DNA from: Jaminaea rosea
Lineage: Eukaryota; Basidiomycota; Exobasidiomycetes; Microstromatales
Assembly: GCF_003144245.1 (NCBI RefSeq)
Contig: NW_020289988.1
Coordinates: 434,001-498,000, forward strand
Direction of reading: 5' to 3'
Length of the DNA stretch: 64,000 nucleotides
The translations under genes and the position numbers were made by a program. Under the pieces are notes generated by a model, which did not search any database, was not told where the DNA came from, and worked only from the letters and a program-made list of their open reading frames with translations. Below are positions 11,030 to 22,752 of this stretch, one piece after another; positions within the stretch are counted from its first letter, which is position 1; every line of letters begins with the position of its first letter.

Positions 11030-14000
11030 CTATGTCACGACTTTTTGCGACCCGATGTCTTCTGCTCTCAGTCTGTTGAGAGTATCGCGGGCTGTTTGAA
11101 GCGCTCCCGGAGGCATGCCAGCCAGAGCGGCCACGGTGAGCCCGTGTGACTCGCGATTGACGCCTGGTCGAACGTGGTGTAGGTAGGTGACGGAGTCCTG
11201 GCGGCGTGACGGGCGGACGCGGTCAGTAGCTACTTCAAATCACTCGCCACCGCCACGCGCACTCACCTCGCTCCCCTCGACGTCCGTACTTGCAAAGCGC
11301 ACATACCTCCACCCCTCTCCACCAGTCTCTCTCCCCTCCTCCCACCCCATCATGTCCGCCAACTCATGCAAATGGCTAGCGAACAGCGCCCGACACCCAA
11401 TCTCACCCATTTCCTTCAGAGTGGCAAATGCAATGGCGATGCCCACCTGCGTGGTCGTCCCCCGGCCGATCTCATCCGCAACTACGAGACTACGCCGCGT
11501 AGCGCGACGAAGAATCTCGGCCGTCTCGAGCATCTCGACCATGAATGTTGAGCGATCACGGAAGAGGTCGTCTTTTGCGCCTACGCGGGAGAAGAGGCGA
11601 TCCACAATGCTGAGTCGGGCCGATTGCGCGGGGACGAAGGAGCCGGATTGGGCCAGGATAGCTATGAGGGCGTTCTGGCGGAGATAGGTCGATTTGCCGC
11701 CCATATTGGGGCCGGTGATGAAGTGTAGGCGAGACGTGGCATCCATCTTGAGGTCGTTGGCATGAAAGGTTCGACCTCGCTCCAGTAGTCCGCCTTCGAC
11801 GCCGATGTGTCTGCCGCCTACAACATCGAACACGCAGCCTGAGCCGTCGTAGTGCTCGTCCGCCTCGCTGAGCATCGTCGGCCGCACCAGCCTCAGGTCA
11901 AGGGCAAGCTGTGCCCAGCCCGCGAGACAGTCGACCTCGTCCACCTTGCGTGCATTTCCGCGCAAATCAGCACCAGCGGCCACTACCCTCGCTCGCAGCC
12001 TACGCAATTCAGCATTTTCTGCCCGCTTGAGGTCTTCCTGCAGTTTAGCCAAGCGTGACCCGATGCGACTCCACGGCTCGTGATAGTAAGTGCGCGTGCT
12101 CTTTGTGCGGTACGCCAGCGTGAGGCGGAGCTCTTGATCGTTGCTTGGCTCTTCGCCCGAGGTGGGGACGGTGGTGTGGACTACGAAGCCTTGCCCGAGA
12201 AGATAGCGGAGCGAGGTGCGAGGGCCTATGCGATAGCGTAGGGAGGACTGAAGGGAGGAAGCTTCATGGCGCAGACGCTCGTACTCTGCTGTAAGGGCTG
12301 AGAGGAGGCGTGAGGAGGAAGGTCGAATGAGGTGCTCAAAGGGGGCGCCCCAGGGTTCGTCGCCGCGAGGTGTAGGCGGCGGCGGAAAGGCTGATAAAGA
12401 TGATGGCGTAGGGGAAGGGGTGGTCTCCGCCTCCTCGTCTGCGTTCTCAGCTCCAAGCAGGCCTTCCTCCCGATCCAGAGCCTCCATCGCCCGTAGTCGC
12501 TTCTCCATGACTCTCTCATCAATCGCATCGCCCAGCTCCTTGCCTAGCCCAGTCAAATCGACCAGACCCTCCAGCCTCGCAGCGAGCTCTCGATGCCCTT
12601 CCTTTCCTTCACCACGCAGCTCCCGTCCCCACTCCTTCACTGCGCTGGTGAATCGCACAAAGTCCCTCACCTCGAGCAGATCCTGCTCATCATTCCTTGC
12701 CGTAGCAATTCGCTGCAGAGTGCGCGAGATATCTCCCCTCTGCACCTGTCGAAGGAGGGTGCGCAAGTCTTCCAAGGCGTAAGGGTGCGTGACGAGATAC
12801 TCGACGATGGCATGCCGCTCTGTCACCAAGGCGTGCGATGTGCTGGGCGCAGTGAGCCAGTCGACGAGCAGGCGCGCTCCGCCCTTTGTCAGGGTTCGTC
12901 GCACCGTGCTGACTAGACTACCCCTCACTCCCCCTTCTCGTGTGGTCTCACGCACCTCGAGGGCGTCTAATGTGTTGGCGTCTATGAGCATCGTCTCTTC
13001 CGGTGCATGATGCCGCGCGAGTCCCGAGCCGATGAGTTCGTCCAGCTCTTGCCCACCGTGTGAGGCGACGTCCAAGAGTCGGGTGCTGAGGTGTTCGGTC
13101 AGATTGGCAATTGCCGTGCGCTCGGCCGCGAGGTAGGTATGTGTGGCTTGACGCTCAATTGCGGAGGGCGTGGTTGGTTTGCGTGAGCTCGAGGAAGGAG
13201 GGAGATAGGAAATCAGAGTGCGTTGCAGGTCGAGAGCTTGGAGGAGAACGTCTTGACCAGATTGTAGGGCGCTTGATGAGGGCAGCCGCATACGCTCTAC
13301 AGCGTCTGCCTCGAGAATGATCTCCGAGGGGCTGACACGCTTGACCTCGTCCCTCAGACTCTCAACGTCGCTGCAGTGCGTGATGTGAAGGTCGGATGTG
13401 CTCAAGTCGAGCCACGCGAGGCCAATGGTGGGCGCACCTCCCCGCGCACCTCCCCGCTGCTCGCCCTCGCCAACCGCGATACTGAGGATGAAGTTGTTCC
13501 TCATAGGATTTACCCACTTCTCGTCAATGAGCGTTCCCGGGCTCACCACCCTAGTCACTCGCCGCACAATGTCCACCTTCTCGTTCAGCGTCGCCCTGTT
13601 GACCAGATTGATCGTCTTCCAATCCTCTGGGCTCCTCGTCTCCCCTCCTTCCTCATCTGGTCGAAACTCCTCACAAATCGCCACGAGCTTTCCGTGGTCA
13701 TGCACCAGCACCTTGAGGTACTTTTCGAGCTGGCTGAGCGGGAAGCCCGCCATAGCGACAGAACGCCCGCCCCATGTCCGGTTGGCTAGCTTGATGCCGA
13801 GGAGAGAGGAGAGGAGTGGCGCCTGCTCGAAGTAGGACTCGTAGAAGCCTCCGACACGTGTGAGAAGGATGCAGGACCCAAAGCGCGCCATATTGCTCAA
13901 GACGTCTTTCGCGAGTGGGGGCCAGGATTGACCAGAGGGGCCGACTTCGTCGATGCGTGAGGGCGGCGCGGCGAGTGCGGCAGTGCCTGCTGGCGCGAAG

Positions 14001-14359
14001 TCATCGCTTTGCACAGCCTCGTCTTCCTCCTGGGTCTTCTTCTTTCTTGATGCCCGCTTCCTGCGAGTCTGAGCGACAAAGGGCTCAAGAGGAGGCATGT
14101 CCAGCCCTGTATTTGCATCGAGGGCCGCCGCAGGGAGCTCAGTGTAAAGCTTCGTTGAGCGGCGCGGCTTGGTGGGGATAGCGGCCCCTGCATCGCTCTG
14201 CTTAGCAAAGAGGCGGACGACCGATCGTCTGCTGCTCGAGGCAGCTCTTGATATCATCATGATGGCGGCATTGCTGCGTTCTGGAGTGGCGAGAAGAAAG
14301 GAAAGGCGGACTGAGCGTCTCTCGAACCTCTTTGAGCCTTTGAGCGCGTCTCCGCACAA
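11030..14359 (-). CDS. MSH1: Mitochondrial DNA mismatch-repair protein MSH1 (MutS family)
   Basis: Two exons (14359-11267 and 11197-11030, intron 11198-11266) give up to 1086 aa. The second exon supplies the conserved MutS tail (SVTYLHHVRPGV, then HGLTVAALAGMP), which is absent if the 3120-bp open frame alone is annotated. MutS proteins recognise mispairs; Msh1 acts on mitochondrial DNA. The order is MutS domain I (mismatch binding, GGFYESYFEQ near 170), connector and lever domains, then the ABC-type ATPase with Walker A GPNMGGKSTY near 882 and Walker B VVADEIGRGTT near 962. Two starts are possible: 14359, or the ATG pair at 14260/14257, which opens a basic Ser/Arg-rich segment (MMISRAASSSRRSVVRLFAK) like a mitochondrial presequence. 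I favour the inner start for the imported form but cannot prove it. Confidence 0.92.
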
Positions 14360-14445
14360 GCCACGCGCTCCAGTCCGCCTTCCTCCTGCCGCCGCTCCTT
14401 GATGCCGGTCTTGCCTCTTCTCCGTATCCTCGCAACTCGCACGCC

Positions 14446-17148
14446 ATGACCCAGTCTCAGCCTATGCTCCTCAGCGAGCAGACGGCAACGCCCTTGCCGG
14501 ATGCGCCCACGTCTGAGCAGTATCTAGCCGGTGCGGCGTACAGGGACAAGGCTCCAGTCGTCATTGATAATGGTGAGCGCCAGGAATACGAGGGTGCATT
14601 GCGTCGAGCAGACGCTGATACCATTCTTCCCTCTACCTGACAGGCAATTCCGAGCTACGAGCAGGCTTTGCGAGTGACTACGATCCTTCTTCTTCCTCTT
14701 CCTCCTCCTCAACCTCGCTACCACCTCTGCACTTCCCACCCGTCGTTGCACGCTACAAAGACCGCAAACGCTCAGCAAACATTCTCCTCGTGGGACCCTA
14801 CGTCAATATGGATCACGAGTCGAAGAGCAAGGCTCGCACTCCTAATGAGAACGGACTGCTCGTCGCGCAAGATGTGCTGGAGAATGTGCTGGACTTCACC
14901 TTTGCTCGATTGGGCATCTCTTCCGGAGGGGAAGAGGCAGAGGGCAACGTGGAGCACCCAGTCGCTATGACTGAGCAGCTGTGCAATCCTGGATACTGTC
15001 GTTGCCTCGCCTCCGAGCTCCTCTTCGAGGCATATGGCGTGCCTGAGGTGGCCTATGGGCTCGACTCACTCTTTGCAGCTCATGCGAACGGTGTAGGCCC
15101 AGACGGGCTGGTAATCAGCAGCGGCCAGTCCACCACTACGCTCGTACCCATGGTAGGCGGCAGGGGGGTCTTGGCGAGTGCAAAGCGGCTCAATTGGGGA
15201 GGGAGCGCTGCTGCGGACCACCTGCTGCGCCTTCTCCAACTCAAATACCCGGCTTTCCCCGTGCGCCTCTCCTCGCAGCAGGCAAGCACCCTCATCGAGA
15301 CACCCGGCCTCTTCTACGCTCATCCCGGTGGGCAAGACGGCGACTACGCGGAGCATGCTCGTCGCCTCTCTGAGCTGAAGCAACTGCAAGCGGAGGGCAA
15401 GACGATCCAAATCCCCTTCACGGTGCCCGAGTCGCGCAGGGGGAAAGAATTGACGGATGAGGAGAAGGCAAAGCGCGAGGAGAGGAAGAGGGAGAGCGGG
15501 CGCAGACTGCAGGAGTTGGCGCAGAAGAATAGATTGCAGAAGGTGCGTCGCTTTCGGGCAATTCGCGTGATGAGCCAGAACTGACTGCCCTCCTCCCCAC
15601 GCAGATGATGGAAAAGGAAGAACAGCTCCGTACATTCGCCGAACTCAAAGAGTACAAGAACAAAGAGCGTAACAGCGACTGGCTGAAACGCCTGGAGTCC
15701 GCCGGCTACCCTTCCGAAGAGGAACTCATCAAGGCCGAGAAGCGCATTCAGTCCGCCCTCAAGCGCTCTCGGCGCAGAGACGACGGTGCAGCCGACGAAG
15801 GAGGAGCAGAAGAGGAAGCCCCACCAACCTTTCCCCTCATCGACGTCCCCGACCACGAGCTGAGCGAGGAGTCCATCAAGGAGAAGCGACGCCAGCGTCT
15901 CCTCAAGGCGGGGTACGATGCTCGCATGCGCGCGAAAGCCGAGAAGCGCGAGGAGAAACGAGCGGCTGAAGAGCGTCGCCTCAAGGACGAGGAGGAGCGA
16001 GCTACGAATCTGAAAGAGTGGTGCAGGGCGAGGAGAGGCGAGTACGAGGAGACGATCGAGCGTATCAAGGAGCGCAAGCGCAAGCGAGAGCTCCTCGCGG
16101 ATAGGAAGAGTAGCGTTGCACAGCAGAGGATGAAGAGTATCACAAGCCTTGCGAGCGAGGGTAAAGGCGGTGCTGGCGGGACAGCAGGAGGGGGAGAATC
16201 GTCCCGAGGAAAGCGTAAACGTGGAGCAGCTGCGGCAGCTGGCGGCGCTTCACGTGGGGAGGGCGGTGACGACGACTTTGGTGCAGATGACGAGGACTGG
16301 GCCATCTATCGAGACATCCAGGGGGCGGAGGACTCCGAGGACGAAGAGGAGGACGAACAGCTCCTCGTGACCCTCGAAGCGAAGCTCCTTCAGTACGACG
16401 CGGCCTTCAGTCGCGCGGACACGCTCGCTGCCCGCCTGGCACGTAAGCGGGCGCTCACCCGTACCTTCTTGGGGGGCACACCAGAAGGAGAGGAAGATAT
16501 AGCTGCTGCGGCGGCCGAGAAGCGTAAGGCTGATCGAGCGAAAAGAGCCGCTCAGGCTGGTGTGGCGGTCACTGATCTCGCGGACGAAGATGATGAGGAG
16601 GGCGGAGCGAACGGCGCGGATAGCCTCGAGGAGAAGTTGGCCAAGCAGCATCAGATCACGCTCAATGTTGAGCGGGCGAGACTGACGGAGGTTTTCTTCC
16701 AGCCTAGCATGGCGGGTGTGGATCAGGCTGGACTGGACGATATTGGGGAGATGATCGTGAGGGGTTTCGAGGATGAGGAGTTGGGGAGGAGAATGGTCGG
16801 GGTGAGTTCGGCGCGCATAGAACCACACATGACCAGGCGAGGGGCACGTACTGACTTTGCTTGATTGCCCCCCTTCTGACGCGGCAGAACATCTTTCTCA
16901 CTGGCCGGCACACCTCCTACTCCGGCCTGCCCGAGCGTCTACGCAACTCTCTGGCCTCACTCATGCCTGCGTCTTGGTCCTCATCAATCAGTGTACGCAG
17001 CGCAAAGGATCCGCGCTTTGATGCTTGGAGGGGGATGGCTAAGTGGGCGAGGGAGGATCGCAAGGAGGGATGGATCAGCAGGGCAGAGTATGACGAGATG
17101 GGTGGGGAGTATATCAAGGAGCACAGGTTCGCGAGCGCGGGATGGTGA
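14446..17148 (+). CDS. ARP5: Actin-related protein 5 (INO80 chromatin-remodelling complex subunit)
   Basis: Four exons (14446-14572, 14644-15542, 15605-16801, 16888-17148) join to 827 aa. The actin fold is split by a long charged insertion (about residues 290-660, Lys/Glu-rich, probably coiled coil), which is characteristic of Arp5. Family signatures are visible: VVIDNGNSELRAGF at the start of the fold, VISSGQSTTTLVP, KRLNWGGSAAADHLLRLLQ and the C-terminal NIFLTGRHTSYSGLPERLR followed by AKDPRFDAWRGMAKWA. In yeast and animals Arp5 binds Ies6 and couples the INO80 ATPase to nucleosome sliding in the nucleus. The divergent MSH1 start lies only 86 bp away, so the two probably share a promoter. 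All three introns follow GTGxGT...CAG and keep phase. Confidence 0.94.
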
Positions 17149-17390
17149 GGCTTGCGAGTCAGGGAGGGGAAAGAGACGCAGAATGAGGAGCTGCGATCCA
17201 GCACACTGAGCTGCGATTCAACACAATGAGCTACAATCGAACACGATGAGATGGTAATGAGTGTGGTTTTCCGCGCATCGAGGCAACAAAAAGAGATGAG
17301 AGACGAATAGACAAGGATCGACGAGGGAGAATCAAGGAGACCAAGACAAGAACGAGGGACAGCGCCCCTCCCCCGGTGCTGACCGCCGCA

Positions 17391-18475
17391 CTAACAGCTA
17401 CACCCGCTCTGAGCATTATCCGCATCGATCCTGATCGGATCGGGGTAGTCGGCATACAGCTCCTGCTCGGCCTCCTGCGCGAGGGCATTCTTGGCGATGG
17501 TCTGGAATGCCTGCTCGACGTTGATGTTCTCCTTGGAGGACGTCTCGAAGTAGGGGAGGTTGCCCTTGGACTGACACCAATTCATCGCACGCTTCTGCGA
17601 GACCATGCGCTTTGACTCTTCGACGTCGATCTTGTTGCCGAGGACGACCTGCGAGGGAAGAGTGGGTGTTCAATGGTCAGTGAGTCGGGAGGAGGAGGTT
17701 CAGTGGTACAGAGTGGGGCGCTACTCACGAATGGGAAGTTGTCGGGGTCGTGCGGCGAGGCTTGGATGAGGAACTCGTCGCGCCACGAGTCGAGGGTGTC
17801 GAATGACTTGGCTGAGTTGACATCGTAGACGAGAACGCAGCAGTCTGCACCGCGGTAGAAGGCTACACCGAGAGATTGGAAGCGCTCTTGTCCGGCCGTG
17901 TCCCAGAGCTGAGTGTGAGCGGGGAATGCATTTGCTCAGTACGGTGATCGGTGGGCGAGGAGCTTGGGCGCGGGCGCGGCTCACCTGCATTGTGACGAGA
18001 CGGTCATCAACTACGACTTCGCGAGTGAGGAAGTCGGCGCCGATAGTAGCCTTGTACGACGAGGAGAAGCGCTTGTTGACGTCTGGCAGGGGGCAAGGTG
18101 AGAACATGGATTGTCAAGGGAGAACATTGAGGGGGAAGCGGAGCTTGCTGCGCGTACACACATTGGTTCATCAACGAGGTCTTGCCGACGCTGCGGGGAA
18201 GCAGTGGGGAGGTAGGTGAGCACAAAGTCAGCTGTAGCACGGTCGTAGATGCTCACCCAGAGTCACCAAGGATCTGAAATAGTGTGGATGCGGACGAGCA
18301 GAGGGATGAGTGACATGATCTGTGTGGTGGTGGGGCTGACAAGGGGTAGGTGACTTACGATGACCTGGAGGGCGGGAGAGCAAGGATGAGGGGAAGTCAG
18401 CTACAGTGGGGAGCGGGACGACAGCTGCAGCGCTCTCGAGCTCACCTTGAGCAGCACCTTCTTCCTTGTGGCCAT
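17391..18475 (-). CDS. YPT7: Rab7-type small GTPase Ypt7 (late endosome/vacuole)
   Basis: Seven exons (18475-18446, 18364-18359, 18273-18257, 18190-18162, 18082-17985, 17908-17729, 17648-17391) encode 205 aa. Exons 2, 3 and 4 are only 6, 17 and 29 nt, yet splicing yields the expected Rab7 N-terminus [20 protein letters not shown] followed by KTSLMNQYVN. GTPase motifs are intact: P-loop GDSGVGKT, switch [15 protein letters not shown] and the ETSSK guanine-binding loop. The C-terminus SGCSC carries the CxC double geranylgeranylation signal. Rab7/Ypt7 directs late endosome and vacuole fusion through HOPS. All six introns (66-85 bp) have canonical GT-AG ends. The region between this start and the Skt5-like gene is a 926-bp divergent promoter. 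Confidence 0.95.
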
Positions 18476-19401
18476 GATTGCGATCTCGTGTGGAGAGGGG
18501 GAGGAGGAGGAGGATGCGAGTCGAAAGGGTCCAAGATCCGATTGAATGCCTTCAAGGGCGATGAAGCGATGTTGTGATGCCGCGTCGCTGCTGCTCGATC
18601 ACTGGGAGGGGAGCAGTGGTGTCGCAGTGAGATGCTCCTTATGCGGTGGTGCCGGATCTCTCGATGACTATCGCTGTCGCTGAGGTGAGATGGAGGCGAT
18701 GGTGTTGGTTGCAAGGGCCCACTGCTGCTCGCACACTCGCTCTCTCAGGGCCCTGTCCTGTCCGCCCCTCTCTGACTGTTCAGCCGCATCGATTCGAGTG
18801 GCTCGCTCGCCTCGCCCTCCCGCTTAGCCGCCCACGCCTGCCTCCGCCCGGCCCTCCTCGGCATCTCGACTCGACGATGTCGACGTTAGCTTACCAGGGC
18901 ATGAGACCAAGCAAGAGGGGGGAGGGACTGCGTTATCGTCGAAGCAATCAGTGAGGAATCACAATGATGCTGAAGAAGAGCGTGTTGACGTCGAGGTGTG
19001 TGCTACCACTCCCCCTCTGGCTGCTGTGGGATGACGACGGGCCTCGCCCTGGGCGCTGCTGCTACTCGGTCGTCGCCCCGGCTTGCATAGCTCCCCTGGC
19101 GCGGGCTTTGGCTGGACGGGCGGGGCGGCCGGCGGACGAAAGTGAGATTGACACCGCCTGCGTGACGTCGAGGGACGTCTAGACTCCTTTCTCTCCCAAC
19201 ACCAACGGCAAGGACGCAAGAAGCGCTCGCGACCTCTCCTCCTTGCTCTCACTCCCCTCAACAGCATCATCGTCGCTCTGCATCACTCTTTCCTGGCCAT
19301 TTCTTGATTCATCACATACCACGGCCAGCTCGAATCCTTCCCTGCCCTTCTGCGCATGATTGTCACGCCGCGAGTCTCTCATACCATCCCTCGCTCTCAC
19401 A
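18476..19401. other. Divergent intergenic region between YPT7 and the SKT5-like gene
   Basis: A 926-bp stretch with no supported gene. Several open frames occur in the GC-rich sequence but none shows family conservation. It presumably holds both promoters and 5' UTRs. An alternative in-frame start for the Skt5-like protein lies at 19360. Confidence 0.5.
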
Positions 19402-21782
19402 ATGACATCGACGGCTGCGTCCAACGTCTATGATCCAAGCCGGGATGGGTCGTATAGCAACGATGGCGGCGGAAGCAGCAGCAGATATCAAGGCGGCGCT
19501 CATCCACCCCCTCGTTCACGGCAGGCCAGCATGGGACGTGAGTTCCAAATCGAGAGACGCCGAGATGACCTCGAGATTGCAATGCTGATTGTCATCTCCT
19601 CCCGTTCAATTAGCCCCGCAAATGTACTCCCAGTCAAACACTTCGGCGCCGGGCTTCGATCGCCAAGGGTCGTCGAGTCAGGGTCCACCATTAGCAGACG
19701 ACTTCATGGCTAGGTCCTTCGACCAGATGAACCTCGGTGGGCCCCAAAATGTAGGATCATCGCCAGGCATGGGTCCCGTCCACTACAGAGCTCGTTCACC
19801 AGGAGCAGCGAGTGCTCGATCCAGCTCAGCAGCAGGACAAGCCGGCAGCGCTGCGCCTGGCTTCGGTAGTGCTTCAGGTAGCGTAGATCGTGCCAACGCC
19901 CTCTATGCTCAGCAGGAGATGTACCAGTCGGCTGCAGAGGTCAAAGACGAGAACAGTCTTGCCGCCATTGCCGACGAGATTGACCAGACGGCGGCCGACA
20001 TCAGACAAGGTGGAGCTTCCACACCTGCACCACCGCAAGATCCCAACTCTTGGCAGTGGGCTGGCAATGGCGGCGGAGGGGCGAATCCCAATGCGAACGG
20101 CGGCGGTTGGGAATGGCAGCAGCATCAACAGCATCAGCATCCTACAGCTTGGCAGCAACAGCAGGCGTATCAGCAGGGCATGTGGCAGCAGCAGCAGGGT
20201 CAGTGGGGCGGTCAGGCGGGCTCGCAAGATGGCCACTACTATCAGCAGCAGCAGCAGGGTGGAGGAGATCAAGGCTACTACGAGCAAGGCGCATACGATG
20301 CTCAGTCGAACCCTTACTATGCCGCTGCTGCCGGGTACGGCATGGACTACCCTGGCCAGCCGCAGCAGCACGGCCAGCAGACACCTCCCTCTCTTTCTCG
20401 CCATCAGAGCGGGGCATCGCATCATCTCGGCATGACGCCCATGACTCCTGGTCCTGGCCCGCAGCCCGGCCTCTTCCGACAGGGAACAACAATGTCTGTT
20501 GGCTCCAATCACTCCGGCGGGCCAGTCTCCGGCGGACGTCGTCGCAGTAGCAAGGACGTGGGGCTGCCTCAGCAGACACTCCCGTACAGCAAGGACTTTG
20601 TCAACGAGTATCGGGCGAGGATGAAAGCAGACCCAGATCCCGAGGAGCAATTCCGTGAGTCGCCGCGTGTCCCCCGTCCATCCCCTCGCCCACCTGCTCA
20701 CGTTTCCCGCCCCTTCTCCTTATCACGCAGGCTTCGCTCGCTACCTCATCGAAGCCGCGAAAAAGATCCAAGACCCCAAGGATGGCCCGAAGCAAGCGCG
20801 CAAATACCGGGACGCCCTTCTTTCAGAGTCGCTCAAACTGATCAAGCGCCTCGCCACAACAGGCATGGGGTTAGGCAAGCCCCCTTACGCCGAGGCCCAG
20901 TTCTTCCTGGCCAACTGCTTTGGCAACGGATCACTCGGCCTGCAGGTGGACCACGAGAAGGCCTACAACTTGTACGTCCAGGCCAGCAAGCAGAACCACC
21001 CTGCTGCGACCTATAGGACGGCAGTGTGTAACGAGGTGGGAGCTGGGACGAGACGCGACCATCATCGGGCCGTACTCTTCTACCGCAAGGCCAGCGCACT
21101 GGGAGATACGGCGGGGATGTACAAGTTGGGCATGATCTTGCTCAATGGACTGCTCGGACAGCCGCGCAACGTGCGCGAAGCCATCGTCTGGCTGAAGCGT
21201 GCCGCAGGGCAAGCAGACGAGGACAACCCGCATGCGCTGCACGAGTTGGGTCTGCTCCACGAGAAGCAGAATACCGTCGTACCGCACGACGAGGCGTATG
21301 CGCGGGAACTCTTTACTCAGGCGGCGCAGCTTGGCTATGCGCCTTCGCAGTTCAAGCTGGGCAGTGCATACGAGTATGGCGCCCTCACCTGCCCGGTGGA
21401 CCCGAGGCGATCCATCGCTTGGTATACCAAGGCCGCAGGACGCAACGATGGCGAGTCCGAACTGGCGTTGAGCGGATGGTATCTCACTGGCTCGGAGGGT
21501 GTACTCAAGCAAAGCGACGCCGAGGCATATCTCTGGGCACGTAGAGCAGCGGCCAAGGGTATTCCCAAGGCAGAGTATGCTGTGGGGTACTACAGCGAGG
21601 TGGGCATCGGCGTCAAGGCGGATCTGGATGAGGCGAAGCGGTGGTACATGCGGAGTGCGGCGCAGGGGAACAAGAGAGCGATGCAGCGATTGACGGAGCT
21701 CAAGAAGATGGGAGCCAAGCCTGCTAAGAGGCCAGCGAGGGCTACGAGGGGGGACGCTGAAAAGGAGTGCGTGGTGATGTAG
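19402..21782 (+). CDS. SKT5: Skt5/Chs4-like chitin synthase activator (Sel1-repeat protein)
   Basis: Three exons (19402-19537, 19614-20654, 20731-21782) give 742 aa. The N-terminal 400 residues are low complexity, rich in Gln, Ser and Gly, with His/Gln runs. The C-terminal half begins FARYLIEAAKKIQDPKDG and has Sel1-like helical repeats (for example NCFGNGSLGLQVDHEKAYNL and YKLGMILLNGLLGQPRNVREA). The last residues ECVVM form a CaaX box; yeast Skt5/Chs4 also ends in a CaaX box and is farnesylated. In yeast the protein brings and activates chitin synthase III at the bud neck. The first intron ends TTAG and the second CAG; both keep frame. An upstream in-frame Met at 19360 would add 14 residues. 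Confidence 0.9.
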
Positions 21783-22752
21783 ACGCGGGGACGGTCGTAA
21801 TGTCATGATGTGTGACCCGCAGCGATGGCGAGACGAGCGAGAGTGCGGCAGCGACGTGCGTGGACGTGACTACCACCAGCGTGATATCACGCCAACCGCG
21901 ACGTGATGGTCACGAGCTCGCACAGGACCCTCGAGTCGGCAATCGAGGCGGGTATTCTCAAGGTGCTGCTTCTTGCCCTTCTCATGCTTCCCACTTGCAT
22001 CCTCGCACCTAGGCTGGCTGTGCCCTTGGCCCTCTCCATGCCGCGGCCTCCTGCCAAGCTTGCCCGCCGCGCTCTTGCTGCGCTCTTGGGTCTGATCAGC
22101 TGAGCCGTGGTGCTGTGCCTGCATCCGAAAAAGCTCCTGGCGACGCAATTCCAGCGGCCGCACCCTGCCTCCCCGCCGCTTCTCCGCCTGCGAGTGCGTG
22201 TTTGGGTCATCTGTCGCCCATTCTCCGCCCGTCCGCTCGCGAGTGGCTCCCCCTGCGTTCCCCTTTCCTTCGCTCTCCCCCCTCCCCTCCCCTCCCCCCT
22301 ACCTCTTCCTCTTCCTCTCCGCTCCAAATTGGCGCAGCGGGCGTGCGCAAGGACAGGCGGCGTAAAGGACTCGAATTGAGTCAAGTCGAGTCGAGTGGCC
22401 TCACGTTGCACGGCTGTCCAACGATCCATCCTCATCCGCTGGCATTGATGGGCGTCTTGTCCTCCTTCTTTCCCTCTTAATCCTCACTCCCCCCCTCCCC
22501 CTTCGCTGCCCCTCTCTTCGTCCCTCCCTCCGGCTTCCCCGTACGGCTTCTCATAGAAACGCCCTCAATAAGCGCCGAAGAGCAGACGCGCCGTACGAGC
22601 CGCCTCTCGTCTGCGCCCCCGTCTAACTGCGGTCACCTCACCTCATCTCCCATCTCGTTCAGCAAGACACTTCCTACCCTGCTACGCACGACTGGATCCC
22701 CAAAAGGTAGTGAAGGCGCCACATTACCGCCGAGCCCCACTCCTCGTCCACC
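21783..22752. other. Gene-free, pyrimidine-rich stretch upstream of the aspartic protease
   Basis: A 970-bp stretch with no supported gene. It includes long polypyrimidine tracts (about 22258-22325 and 22478-22530, strings of CCCTCC, CTTCCT and similar). CT-rich leaders are common in basidiomycete promoters and 5' UTRs, so this is probably the protease promoter. Confidence 0.5.

Noticed and set aside
19874-20701. A 275-codon minus-strand frame opposite the Skt5-like gene
   Set aside because: It is the antisense of Gln-rich coding repeats (Leu-rich as a result) with no recognisable domain.
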